Source: Nemania diffusa (lineage: Eukaryota > Ascomycota > Sordariomycetes > Xylariales > Xylariaceae). From it: 64,000 nucleotides of DNA. This document shows positions 14,101 through 24,313 of the stretch, piece after piece (the stretch's first letter is position 1; each line of letters begins with the position of its first letter). Both the position numbers and the translations under genes were made by a program. A model generated the notes under the pieces. It was not told where the DNA came from. It saw only the letters and a list, made by a program, of their open reading frames with translations, and did not search any database. Where the stretch lies: positions 4,387,501 through 4,451,500 of the forward strand of contig JBBPUQ010000002.1 of assembly GCA_038501195.1 (NCBI GenBank). The letters are read 5' to 3'.

Positions 14101-16144
14101 GAAAGTTGATATCGACCGAGCTATACAAACCAGAAACGGACCAGCATCATCGTACGAAGTACTTTCCCTACCCCTCCAGAGTGAAGTTATGGTATGGAGA
14201 GAACGAAAAGGCTGGACAGGACCGTATAAGATTTCTGCGATCGAAAATCGTGACATTACGGTCGATATGACGAACGGACCGGCCAAGTTCCGTTGCACAC
14301 AGGTCAAGCCATACTACCGGCAAGAAGCTATGCCTGACCCATCGTACGAAGAGAATGACCCTTCGTACGACCCTCTCCAGGCTGTTGAACAGCCGCAACC
14401 CCGACGCAGAGGCAGACCGAGGAAGTCACCTGCACCCACTGGCGACCAATACCTTGCACCGAAAGAAGTCAACGATTACGCTCTAGCCGTACGACTGAGA
14501 CAGGACGGTGTAATTACTACACCCGGCGCACCCTTTGAACAATCAGACGCAGCCGAAATAGACGCGCTGGCAACCCAGGGTGTATTTCAGTTCGTACGAT
14601 ATAACCCGGACCAACATGACCAAATGAGAATTTTCCGGACTAGGCTCGTACGAGAAGTCAAAGGTAAAACGACCAAGCCGTACGAAAAGTCCAGATTAGT
14701 TGTACAAGGTTATAGAGACGACGACAAAGTCCGAATTCTTACGCAAGCACCGACAATCCAGCGTATGAGTCAACGGTTTATCATGGCTTTGGGACCGTCG
14801 CTAATTCAAGACTACGGCATGCACGCGGAGCTGCGAGACATCTCTCAAGCATATACACAGTCGTACGACAAGTTGAACCGAGAGATTTATGCCTATTTGC
14901 CGAAGGAACTGGAAAACAGGTACCCGGCAGGCACTATGTTTCGGATCGTACGACCATTATATGGATTGGCTGAGTCAGGATTATACTGGTATAAGACCTA
15001 CCACAGACATCACTGCCAGGAATTAGGCATGAAAGTGTCTACGTACGACCCATGTTTGCTGTATACTGAGAAGAAACCCGACGAATTTGCGATTACAGGA
15101 CTTCAAACGGACGATACGTTCAGTATTGTGTCTGAGAAGTTTTCGTACGAAGAAGAAACCAAGCTACCATTTCGCGCGAAACCAAAAGCAAAATTGACGC
15201 CCGAACACCCCGTCGAATTCAACGGAAGCAAGATCCAAATGGACGGACAGGATTTCATCTTCACTCAACGGGGACAGGCCGAACAACTGCGTATTATTGA
15301 CCTTCGTACGGAAGATTATCCTCAGCAATATGTCGCTCAGCGAGCTCGAGGCGCATATATCGCGTCGGTATGTCAACCGGAAGCATCGTACGACCTGTCG
15401 ATAGCTGCACAAGTTCAAGAGCCGTCAGAGGACGATGTTAAAGCATTGAACGTACGAATACAATGGCAGATCGACAACGCACAGCGAGGACTACGCTATA
15501 TACCCTTGAATCTTAGTCGTACGAAGATCTTTATCTTCACCGACGGAGCGTTTGCAAACAACAAAGATTTGAGTTCTCAGATCGGATTTGTAATCGTACT
15601 AGCCAACGAGAGCCGTACGAAAGACACCTTTACGATCGAAGGCAATATTGTTCACTGGAATTCAATCAAGTGCAAACGAGTCACACGTAGCGTACTGGCA
15701 AGTGAGTTATATGGCATGGTCAACGGATTCGACTGCGCTATTGCACTCGGTACGACCCTTCAGAGAATCATTCGTACGATGAAATTACCAACTGTACCAC
15801 TGGTTATATGTACCGATTCCAAGTCTTTGTACGAATGTTTGGTCAAGCTGGGAACTACGCAAGAGAAGCGACTTATGATCGACATTATGTCACTTCGAGA
15901 AGCGTACGAAAATCGTGAGATCACAGAGATACGTTGGATCGATGGCAAGGATAACCCGGCAGACGCTTGTACGAAGAAAGCACCTAACCAAGCACTGGAA
16001 AAGCTGGTTAGTACAAATAAGCTGGTCGTACGAGTGGAAGCATATGTAGATCGGTTGGACAGTGGAAGGAATGACGGAGGATTGGTTGACATTGGAACTG
16101 GAGTTACCGCACAAAAGAAAGAATCTCCAGTGTTGGACCAATGA
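11150..16144 (+). CDS. Copia Gag-Pol polyprotein (1,664 aa)
   Basis: One uninterrupted frame encodes the whole polyprotein with no gag/pol frameshift. Visible in order: an N-terminal Ala run and Gag; a zinc knuckle CFICKKPGCWSTNH at about 495-508; an aspartic protease with DTGA at D614; an HHCC integrase finger at about 743-781 (FGH...CHHC); an integrase core with D808, D863 and E899, a DD(35)E spacing; reverse transcriptase with D1230 and the TDDT pair D1321/D1322 in place of the common YVDD; and RNase H with D1465, E1519, D1556 and D1605. All expected catalytic residues are present. The protein is peppered with SYE/SYD, VR and RT peptides, which are the three translations of TCGTACGA. The stop codon lies 14 bp inside the 3' LTR, so the last residues are LTR-encoded. 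Known family role: copying element RNA to cDNA in virus-like particles and integrating it. Confidence 0.97.
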   Translation: MSTPTTRAAAAAAAAAAEQAQNDNPAASYDEDDFTYEDMAEGSSIQMKIWKKETDPKYWDTTIDPNTPSEPIKLTTYFARCLHDYIRLKVEGEQLVRTFAMDFDGWTRSMFVNVSRTFKQEFGIMVGRNLGTRLRGTTYDDKFIYILKKYRDDDDDESDDDMSVRTAPAPASTPASILEPPVVRTDLLAPQPAAPRPATPARHAVPGTNDQVPSPFVRTGTQEPVPTPGIPTAHPAPLPTYEDRSYELPPTRIIYNSPIETAQFTAFTKVWRSDWNYSGKPYDILYDKARIFISTCRRLGITEGQYYAVFPSVLKERAEQYYLNYIGPTRRWDEIYTMLDNHFNTTVNHSQYWTDWTTTTFVRMKQDNPTKTMPEVLETMIDKLQLTQRALGPGYHGEIPLHTAVVRACSGVPELEPALISQKPTCEALFSDLRAALQVSLNREVNHYRTTDVHFVDRRYNTKYPKRSYGYSPKKNFRRGPQRSYDKNNRSDKKCFICKKPGCWSTNHSQQERSKAREQYLAACDTLEQKAPSYEEYDAFVLDYEGDEDLPYDNESDDDLDSETGNETVQFLMDSAYLHRTTGEDIYAQDQTSTSDNFHLDSQYSTKYQGILWDTGAAKVSTTGKAQAEAFVRENPSVRIDWTPGSAAIRFGGIKGLEAIGTMTIPTSIGPIEFHILDAPTPFLLSLQDADRLHAYFNNVQDVIVRQDGTTVPIVRKWGHPFFDVSRSEAAGYFTEQELRRLHRRFGHPRTERLVKLLREAGHDDINVSVLREIKKFCHHCQSYDQAPRRFKFSLKDECNFNYEIVIDVVQINGRPTLHVIDTSTSFQAAKFLKSLSAYDTWDALCQCWILVYQGPPDYIVHDPGTNFSSEEFRNNVRLVGASCKEMPVEAHWAVGKVERAHAPLRRTFDILYKEIGHCTDEETVLQMAIKALNDTAGPNGLVPTLLVFGAYPRINGDSPPSPEITQRAEAVRKAMKMLRSIRTKVDIDRAIQTRNGPASSYEVLSLPLQSEVMVWRERKGWTGPYKISAIENRDITVDMTNGPAKFRCTQVKPYYRQEAMPDPSYEENDPSYDPLQAVEQPQPRRRGRPRKSPAPTGDQYLAPKEVNDYALAVRLRQDGVITTPGAPFEQSDAAEIDALATQGVFQFVRYNPDQHDQMRIFRTRLVREVKGKTTKPYEKSRLVVQGYRDDDKVRILTQAPTIQRMSQRFIMALGPSLIQDYGMHAELRDISQAYTQSYDKLNREIYAYLPKELENRYPAGTMFRIVRPLYGLAESGLYWYKTYHRHHCQELGMKVSTYDPCLLYTEKKPDEFAITGLQTDDTFSIVSEKFSYEEETKLPFRAKPKAKLTPEHPVEFNGSKIQMDGQDFIFTQRGQAEQLRIIDLRTEDYPQQYVAQRARGAYIASVCQPEASYDLSIAAQVQEPSEDDVKALNVRIQWQIDNAQRGLRYIPLNLSRTKIFIFTDGAFANNKDLSSQIGFVIVLANESRTKDTFTIEGNIVHWNSIKCKRVTRSVLASELYGMVNGFDCAIALGTTLQRIIRTMKLPTVPLVICTDSKSLYECLVKLGTTQEKRLMIDIMSLREAYENREITEIRWIDGKDNPADACTKKAPNQALEKLVSTNKLVVRVEAYVDRLDSGRNDGGLVDIGTGVTAQKKESPVLDQ
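16111..16130 (+). promoter_or_regulatory. Candidate polypurine tract of Copia
   Basis: The purine-rich stretch AAAAGAAAGAA lies just before the 3' LTR, where plus-strand DNA synthesis normally starts. It is followed by TCTCCAG before the TGTTGG end, so the fit is imperfect. The same segment is also coding sequence for the last residues of the polyprotein. Confidence 0.5.
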
Positions 16145-16438
16145 CCTGACAGGACCTGTACGTACGCACTAGGTGCGTACGACCAGGACCTGAACCAGGA
16201 CCCTTATCAGGTAACCGAATAGATAAGGAATACAGGGACCCACTGGGATCCACAGGACCCACAGGTCCCACGCACACACACATGTAAATAACCTGCGTAC
16301 GACCCTTCTGGTCGTACTTCCCTTTGTAGAATACACACACGAATCAATACAGAACCTTAGGACCTGGAAACAGACCCCAAACCCCACGGATTACTCCGAA
16401 TCCTCTTGTGTACGTACGTACGAAGAGTTCCACCAACA
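16131..16438 (+). repeat. 3' LTR of intact Copia
   Basis: 308 bp, no difference found from the 5' LTR at 10,523-10,830. The gag-pol stop codon TGA (16,142-16,144) lies within it. It ends CCAACA and is followed by the target duplication TATAT. Confidence 0.97.
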
Positions 16439-16443
16439 TATAT

Positions 16444-16570
16444 ATAATTTAAGTTTTTTTTTTTTTTTTTTTAAAAGTTTTTAATTAATAAAATTATTTA
16501 ATTAATTTTTATATTTATTATAATTATAACAGTTATTTTAATAAAAGTAAACTTTATATTATAATAAATT
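16444..16570. repeat. Right terminal repeat of fossil element X, part after Copia
   Basis: Continuation of the repeat interrupted by the Copia. It aligns with about 5,790-5,925, including TTAATTAATAAAATTATTTA, and contains a pure T run of about 20 bases near 16,455. Homology fades after about 16,560. Confidence 0.55.
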
Positions 16571-18387
16571 TTATTAATAATAAAATAAAAATAAATAATA
16601 AAAATAAATTAAAATTTAAATTAAATAAATTTTTTTTATTAATTTTAAACTAGTTTTTTATTTTATATTATATTTTTAAATATAATATATAATTTTATTT
16701 TAAATAATATATTTTAATATAGTTTTTTTTAAATTATTAAATAATTATAATTTTAATATAAAAATAAATTAAAAAAGTTTTATTATATTTATTAATAATT
16801 AATATTTAAATTATATAATAAAAATAAAATAATATAATTAAACAAAAGTTTTTTAAATTAAATTTATATAAAATATAAATAAAAAAATATTTAAATTATA
16901 TTAAACTATAAAAATAATAATAAAATTTAAATTTATATATAAACTTTAATAATTTATTATAACTTTAAAACTATTATAAATATAAAATTATAAAATATTA
17001 TTTAATTATATATATAATTATATAAAAAATTAAATTAAAAATATTTATATTTATTTATTAAAAATAAATATTTTATAAATATTATATAATTATTATTAAA
17101 AATTAAATATAAAAATTTTAATATATAATTTATATTTAATATATAGTTGAAAAAATAACTTTATAAATTTATAATTAAAACTTTTAAAAAATAATATTTT
17201 TAATATTATATTTAAATTGTTTTTATATAAAATTAAAACTAAAATTAATATTTAAATAATTTATTAAATTTATAAAAATAAAATTTATATAAATAAATAA
17301 ATTTTTTTTATTTATAAAAATAATTATTAATAATATATTATTTTTATATATTAATTATTATATAAATTTAAAAATTATTAAAAATAATATTAAAAAATTA
17401 AACTTATAAATATAATAATAAATTAATAATATATAAAAAAATTATAATTAATATTTTTAAATTTTAATTAAATAAAAATGTAAATTTTTAATTTAAATTT
17501 ATAATTATATTAAATTATAAAAACTATATAAAAAATAATAATATTTATTAAATTTTAATTAAAAATAAATATATTTTTTTAATATATTTATAAATAAAAT
17601 AATTAATAAATTTAATTAAATAATTATATTATTAATTAAATATAAAAAAACAATTTAATATAAATAAATTAATTATTTAAATAAAAATATATATAAATTA
17701 ATTAATATTAAAATTAAAATTAAAGTTTATATATAAAAAAAATTATTAAAAAATTAAATAAATAAAAAATAAAAAAAAATATTATATTTAAATTATATAA
17801 TTATTATATAAATAAATTAATTTAAAATATATTATAATTTTAATTATAAAATATTAAATATAAATATATTTATATATAATTTAAATTTATTATATATTAA
17901 AAAAAATATTAATAAATTTATTATTATAAATTTTAAATTAATAATATTATATTAAAAAAGTTTTTATATAAATTTAATAATAAATAAATAATATATTAAT
18001 AATAAAAAAAATTTAATATATATTTCTATTATAAAAGCTTTTTATTTTAATAAAATAAAATAATTAATAAAATTTAATAAATATTAAAATTAAAAATATT
18101 ATTTAAAATTTTTTATTAAATTAATAATTTAATTTAATTTATATTTTTAAATATATAATTAAAAGTTTAATTATATTATTAAATAAATATTAAATAATTT
18201 TTATTTTATAATTTATAAATTTTATAAATTTTATATAAATAAATATTAATTTAAAATTTAAAGTTAATATATATAAATAAAGTTTTATTAATATTAAAAA
18301 GTTTATTTTAAAAAATATTTATTATATTTATAAATATTTAATAAATAAATTAATATAATAAAACTTTTATTATAATTTATTATTAAT
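16571..18387. other. A+T-only DNA, no recognisable gene
   Basis: Fully converted sequence between element X and the large Copia fossil. I find no LTR, gene or RNA. It ends at the TAAAT target duplication (18,388-18,392) of the next element. Confidence 0.6.
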
Positions 18388-18392
18388 TAAAT

Positions 18393-18700
18393 TATTAACA
18401 AAACATTTTATATATATATATATATAAAAATTTAAAATAATTTATAAAGTTTAAAATTTATTTTTAAGTTTTAAAATTTTATATTAATTTATATATATAT
18501 TTTATAAAAAAAAATATAATTAAAAAAGTTATATATAAATTATTTATATATATATATATATAAAATTTATAAATTTTATAAATTTTAATAAATTTTTATA
18601 TTTTTTATTTATTTAATTATTTAATAAAAATTTTAGTTTAAATTTTAATTATATATATTTAATATATATATATAAATTTTATTAAATAATTAATTTAATA
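18393..18700 (-). repeat. 3' LTR of fossil Copia A1
   Basis: 308 bp. In reverse complement it matches the converted intact LTR along its whole length, with scattered retained C or G (for example TTAACAAAACATT at the outer end and AAAGTTT within). The hairpin GTACGACC-CTTCT-GGTCGTAC has become an A+T equivalent near 18,513-18,540. Confidence 0.92.
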
Positions 18701-21700
18701 TTAAAGCTTTTTTTTTTATATATAATAATTTTAATTTTAATATTAATTAATTTTTTGTTATTTTTTTTTATTATTTAATCGATTTATATATATTTTTATT
18801 TATATAATTTATTTATTTATATTAATTAGTTTTTTTAATATTTAATTAAATATTTTTTTATATTAATATTTATTAAGTTATTTTTATTATTAATTTAATA
18901 TATTTTTATAATTTTATAATTTTTATATATTTTTTAAATTAATATAATATTAATTATAAGTTATTTTTTTTATATAATTTTTAATTTAATTAAATATTTA
19001 TATAAAAATTTAAAATCGATATATATAACTAATAATATAATTAATAGTTTTATTATATAAATAATTTTTTAAAAAATTATATTAAATATAATAATATAAT
19101 TAAATTTATTAATTATATTATATAATTATTTATTAATATATTATATATAATTTATTTATATTTAATTAAATTTTAATAAATAATTTTATTTTTAATTATA
19201 AAAATATTTTTTATAAAACTTTTATTAATTAATATAATTATAAATTTAATTTAAAAATTTAAATTTTTATTATTTATAAATATTTTATTAATAAAAATAA
19301 AAATTTTTATATAACTAAAATTTAAAAATATATAATATAATTTTTATTATATATTATTAATTTATTATTATATTTATATATTTAATATTTTAATGTTATT
19401 TTTTAATAGTTTTTAAATTTATATATTAATTAATAAATTATATAATATTTTTAATTAATATATCAATATAATATATATATTTTAAATTTATTTAATAATA
19501 TATTATTAAAAATAGTTTTTTATATAAAAATTAATAATATATAATTATTTGATTTATTTTTATTAAATTAAAAAACAAATCATATTTATTTATTTAGATT
19601 TTATTTTTATTAAATTTAATAAAATATTTAAATATTAATTTTAGTTTTAGTTTTATATAAAATAATAACTTAGTTTTTTTTTTATATAAAGATTTTTTAA
19701 ATATAATATTAAAAATATTATTTATTTAAAGTTTTATAATTATAAATTTATTAAATTATTTTTTAATATATAATAAATATAAATTATATTTAAATATTTT
19801 TATATTTAATTTTTAATAATAATATTTATAATATATTTTATATTAATATAATTTTAATTTAATTAATTTATATAATAATTATATAATTTAAAATATAATA
19901 TTTATTAAATTTTAGTTTTTTAGTTTTTTTAATAAATAAATATAAATTTTATAATTTAATTTATTATATAATTATATATATATTGTAAAAATATTTTATA
20001 ATTTTATATATATATATTATAGTTTTAAATTAATAATAATTTTAAAACTATAATAAATTATTAATTTATATATTAAATTATTAATATTTATATAAAAATT
20101 TAAACTTTGTTATTATTTTTATAACTTTATATAATTTAATTATTTTATTTTTAACTTTTTATATAAATTTAATTTAAAAAATTTTTATTTAATTATATTA
20201 ATTTAAATTATATTATATAAATTAAAATATATTTTAAATTATTAATATATTTATTTTAGTTATATTTAATTATTTAAAAAATATATTAAATATAATAATT
20301 ATATTATTTTATTTTAATTATATAATTAAAATATAATTATTAATTTTTTTTAATATAAAATATTAATTATTAATAAATATAAATAACTTTTTTAGTTTAT
20401 TTTTATATTAAAGTTATAACTATTTAATAATTTAAAAAAAATTATATAAAAAGTTATTTTTTTTATATAATAAATTAAATATAATTTTTTATTAATAATA
20501 TAGTTTAATTTATATATAATAAAATTTAGCTAATTTATTTATTATATTAATTATAATATTATAATTTTTAATTATAAAAATTTTATATAATTTTATTTAG
20601 TTTTTATATTTTTTTTATATTATAATTTTATTTTAAAAAAATAAAAAAAATATTTTATATAATAATATTAATTTATTTTTAATTTATATAACTTAGTTAA
20701 TATTAATTTTTATATAAATATTTTTTAATATTTTTATATTTTTTTATATAGTTTTTATTTTTTAAATAATTTTTAATAAAAAAAATAAATCGCTATTAAT
20801 TTTAAAATAAACTTTAAAAATTAATAAAATAAATATAAAACTATTTAATTTAATTATATTATTTAAAACTTTTATAATTATTTATAATATTATTTTTTTA
20901 TTTATATAATAATTGATTTTTTTATATAAAATATTAAATATATAATAAAATAATATATTTATTTATTTAATTTTTTTAATAATTTAATATATTTTAATAA
21001 ATATTTTTTTATATAAAGTTTTAATTAGTTATATATTATTATAAAATTTTTTAAATAAAAAATTTATATTAAAATTATATATAATATAATTAAATAACTT
21101 TTAATATATTAAAATTTAATATTAATATAATATATTTTAAATATTATATATATTTAAAAACTTTAAAAATTTAGCTATTTAAAATAAAATATTTATATTA
21201 ATTATATATAAAATTAATTATTTATTAATTTATATAATATTAATAATAATTTTATAATTAAAATTATATTTATTTTTTAATAAAAATTTAAATTTTTTTA
21301 AAATTTAATTATATAATTAATAATAATAATAAAATCTTTTAATTTTTTAAAATATTAAAATATTAATATTATTATATTTAATTTTTTATAATAATTTTAA
21401 AATTTTTTTTATATAAAAATATTTAAATTAACAATATAATTTTTAAAATTTTTATTTTATAAAATAATTTATAGTTTTTAATTAATTAATATTAAAAAAT
21501 AAATATTTTTATTTTTATATAATTAATATTATTATATTATTTTATTATATAATTATATTTTATATATTATTAAAATAAATATATAATTAATTTATATTTT
21601 ATAATAATAATAAAAATAAAATTAATATATTTAAAATATAAAATTTAATTAATTTAATTAATATTAAAATTATTATAATATTTATAATTTTAAAACTTTT

Positions 21701-24000
21701 AATATTATTAAATTAAATTATTATATTATTTAAAATTTAATTTATTTATATAAAAAAGTTTTTTTATATAAAAGTTTTAATTTAAACTTTTTAATAATTA
21801 AAATTTAAAATTTTAGTTATATTAATATTTTATAAAATATTTTAATATTTTATATTATATTAATTATTTAAATAAAAATTATTTAATATTAATATTTAAT
21901 TTTAAATATATATATATTTTTTTTATTATATAATAAAAATATATTAAATTTATTAAAAATTAAACTGTTTTATTTTTAGTTTTAAAATTTAAATTGTTAT
22001 TAAATTTATTATTATATAAAAAGTTTTTATTACTTTTATAATTTAATATAAATATATTATATTTTTTATATAATAAAGTTTTTTATTTTAAAATATTATA
22101 TATAATAAAATATTACTTTTTTATTTTTAATTTTTTTTATTAATTATAATTAATAAATTAATAATTAAGCTTTTTATAAATAAAACATTTTTTGTTATTT
22201 TTATTATTTTTATTATATAATTATTATAGTTTTTAATAAAAAATTTTTTTAAAGCTATAATTATATAATTATTTTAAATATTTAATATTATATTATTTAT
22301 TAATAAAATAAATATTTATTATATAATAATAGTTTATTTTTTAATTAAAAAAAATTTATAATATTATTTATAAATAAAAAAATAAAGCTTTATATATAAA
22401 TTTTTAATTAAGTAAAATAAATTTAAGTTTAAATATATTAAAATATATTTATATAATTATTATATAAAATTATATTTTTTTATAATAGTTAAATTTTAAA
22501 ATATATTATATAAATTAAAATTTATTAATTATAGTTTTTAATATTTTAAATATTATTTTTATTAAATTATTTTATTTTATTTATATAAAAATAATAATAA
22601 TTTAGTTAATTTAATATTAATTATAATTAATTATTATATTAAAATAATTATTAAATATTATATAAATTTTAATTTATTTATATATTAAATTAATATAATT
22701 AAAATAATATTATTTAGCTTTTTTTTTTTTTTTAATATAAAAAAAAATATTATATAATATTATTTTTTAATAATTTTAAATTAATAATATATTAAAATAA
22801 AAATTCGAGTTTTATTATATAATATATTATATAATTTATTATTATAATTTTAATTAAACTATTATATTTTAATAAATATAATAAATTAAGCTATTTTAAT
22901 TAAATTATTATAAATAATTTAAATAAAAAAATTTTTATATAATCGATTTTTATATATAAATAAAAATATAAAATATATAATAAAGATTTTAAAAGTAAAT
23001 ATAAATTTTTAAATTTTTATTTATATAAAAAACATAAATATTTAATTATTTATATTAAATATTAAAATATATATTAATATTATTAATTTTAATATAATCG
23101 GTTATAATATTAACACATTTATTTATATAATAAAAAGTTCTAATATATTGATTAATATAAATATTAAAATTAATATTATTTATATAAATATATTATTGTT
23201 TAATTTATTATTATTTTTATTTTTATATTTTTTAAAAATATAAATAAATTTATTATTATATATTATATTATATAATTAAATATTTAAATTATTTTTAATT
23301 ATAATATTAAATTTTTGTTTAAATATATAATTAATATTTATAAATATAAATTTTATTTATTTATTAAAATTTATTGTAAATATTTATATAAACTATTTTT
23401 TTTTAATTTTTAATTATATATAGTTATATAAATATTATATAAAATATATTATTAATTTTATAAATTTTAAAAAAATATTAAAATTAATAGTTATATTTTA
23501 ATATTTTAAATCTAGTTTTTTTTTTAAATTTTTATTTAAATATTACTATTTTTAGCTATATTTTTATATATAAAGTTATTTTTATTATATAAAACTATTA
23601 AATTGTTATTTTAAATTTATTTAATTATTATAGCTATTATTATTATTACTGCTTTTATTGTTAATATTAATATAATTATAAAAAATAAAAAAATAAAAAA
23701 ATAAAAATTATAAAATAAATAAAATAGTTAAAAAAATAAATATATAAAATAATTTATAGTTTTATTAATTTTTATATAAAAATTAATTAAATTATTATAA
23801 AAAAAACTTTAATTTTTTAATAGTTAAGTTTTATTTATTTAATAATTAATTTAATATATTTTTAATTAATTAATAAAAATAGTAATTTATTTTTTATAAA
23901 AAAAAAAAAAATATATAATACAAAAGTTATTTTTAATAATAATTAATTTCTGCTTTTTTATTTTATTAATTTATAATTATATTTTATAATTATTAATTAA

Positions 24001-24308
24001 TATTAATAAAACTTTATATATATATATATATAAAAAGATTTAAAATAATTTATAAAATTTAAATTTTATTTTTAAATTTTAAAGTTTTATATTAATTTAT
24101 ATATATATTTTATAAAAAAAAATATAACTAAAAAAGTTATATATAAATTATTTATATATATATATATATATAATTTATAAGTTTTATAAATTTTAATAAA
24201 TTTTAATATTTTTTATTTATTTAATTATTTAATAAAAATTATAATTTAAGTTTTAATTGTATATATTTAATATATATATATAAGTTTTATTAAATTATTA
24301 ATTTAATA
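24001..24308 (-). repeat. 5' LTR of fossil Copia A1
   Basis: 308 bp, partner of 18,393-18,700. The two fossil LTRs differ mainly in which C or G survived, for example AAAGTTTAAAA against AAAATTTAAAT. This is the pattern expected of two copies mutated independently by the same transition process. Confidence 0.92.
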
Positions 24309-24313
24309 TAAAT

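Larger units (their letters stand above)
10553..16436. repeat. Dispersed CGTACG/TCGTACGA palindrome array
   Basis: By manual count CGTACG occurs about 60 times within the Copia: 5 in each LTR, 2 in the leader and 48 in the gag-pol frame. About 30 of the non-LTR ones are the full octamer TCGTACGA. Examples are at 11,232, 11,434, 11,883, 12,600, 13,261, 14,151, 14,862, 15,387 and 16,027. The mean spacing in the frame is about 104 bp and the longest gap about 240 bp. The 48 coding sites fall in all codon phases (about 10, 20 and 18), so selection or mutation acts on the nucleic-acid word. About 1.4 would be expected by chance in 5.9 kb, and the gene-bearing right arm of ~19 kb shows only about four. 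The function is unknown. Confidence 0.93.
10523..16438 (+). mobile_element. Intact Ty1/Copia LTR retrotransposon (5,916 bp)
   Basis: A complete Ty1/Copia element with 308-bp LTRs, a 319-bp leader, a single gag-pol frame of 1,664 codons, a purine-rich tract before the 3' LTR, and TATAT target duplications. Domain order is Gag with zinc knuckle, protease, integrase, reverse transcriptase, RNase H, which is the Copia order. The LTRs read identical throughout, implying recent insertion. Its normal base composition contrasts with flanks that are nearly pure A+T, so it arrived after those flanks were mutated or escaped RIP. Converted copies of the same family lie at 18,393-24,308 and elsewhere in the window. 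It carries about 60 CGTACG palindromes. With all catalytic residues present and no disabling mutation seen, it is likely to be autonomous. Confidence 0.97.
18393..24308 (-). mobile_element. Full-length RIP-destroyed Copia of the same family (copy A1)
   Basis: Reverse-complementing the intact Copia and changing its C to T and G to A reproduces this block almost base for base. The LTRs (18,393-18,700 and 24,001-24,308) are 308 bp each, the total is 5,916 bp, and TAAAT flanks both ends (18,388-18,392; 24,309-24,313). The polypurine side reads TTAAAGC followed by a T run, and the primer-site side reads ATTATTAATTAA before the LTR, as predicted. The reverse transcriptase active-site region is recognisable near 19,716, and the converted gag Ala-repeat start near 23,630-23,673. 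The leader is 8 bp longer than in the intact copy, so compensating indels exist elsewhere. No frame survives. Surviving C and G are mostly in ACT/AGT contexts. Confidence 0.93.
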
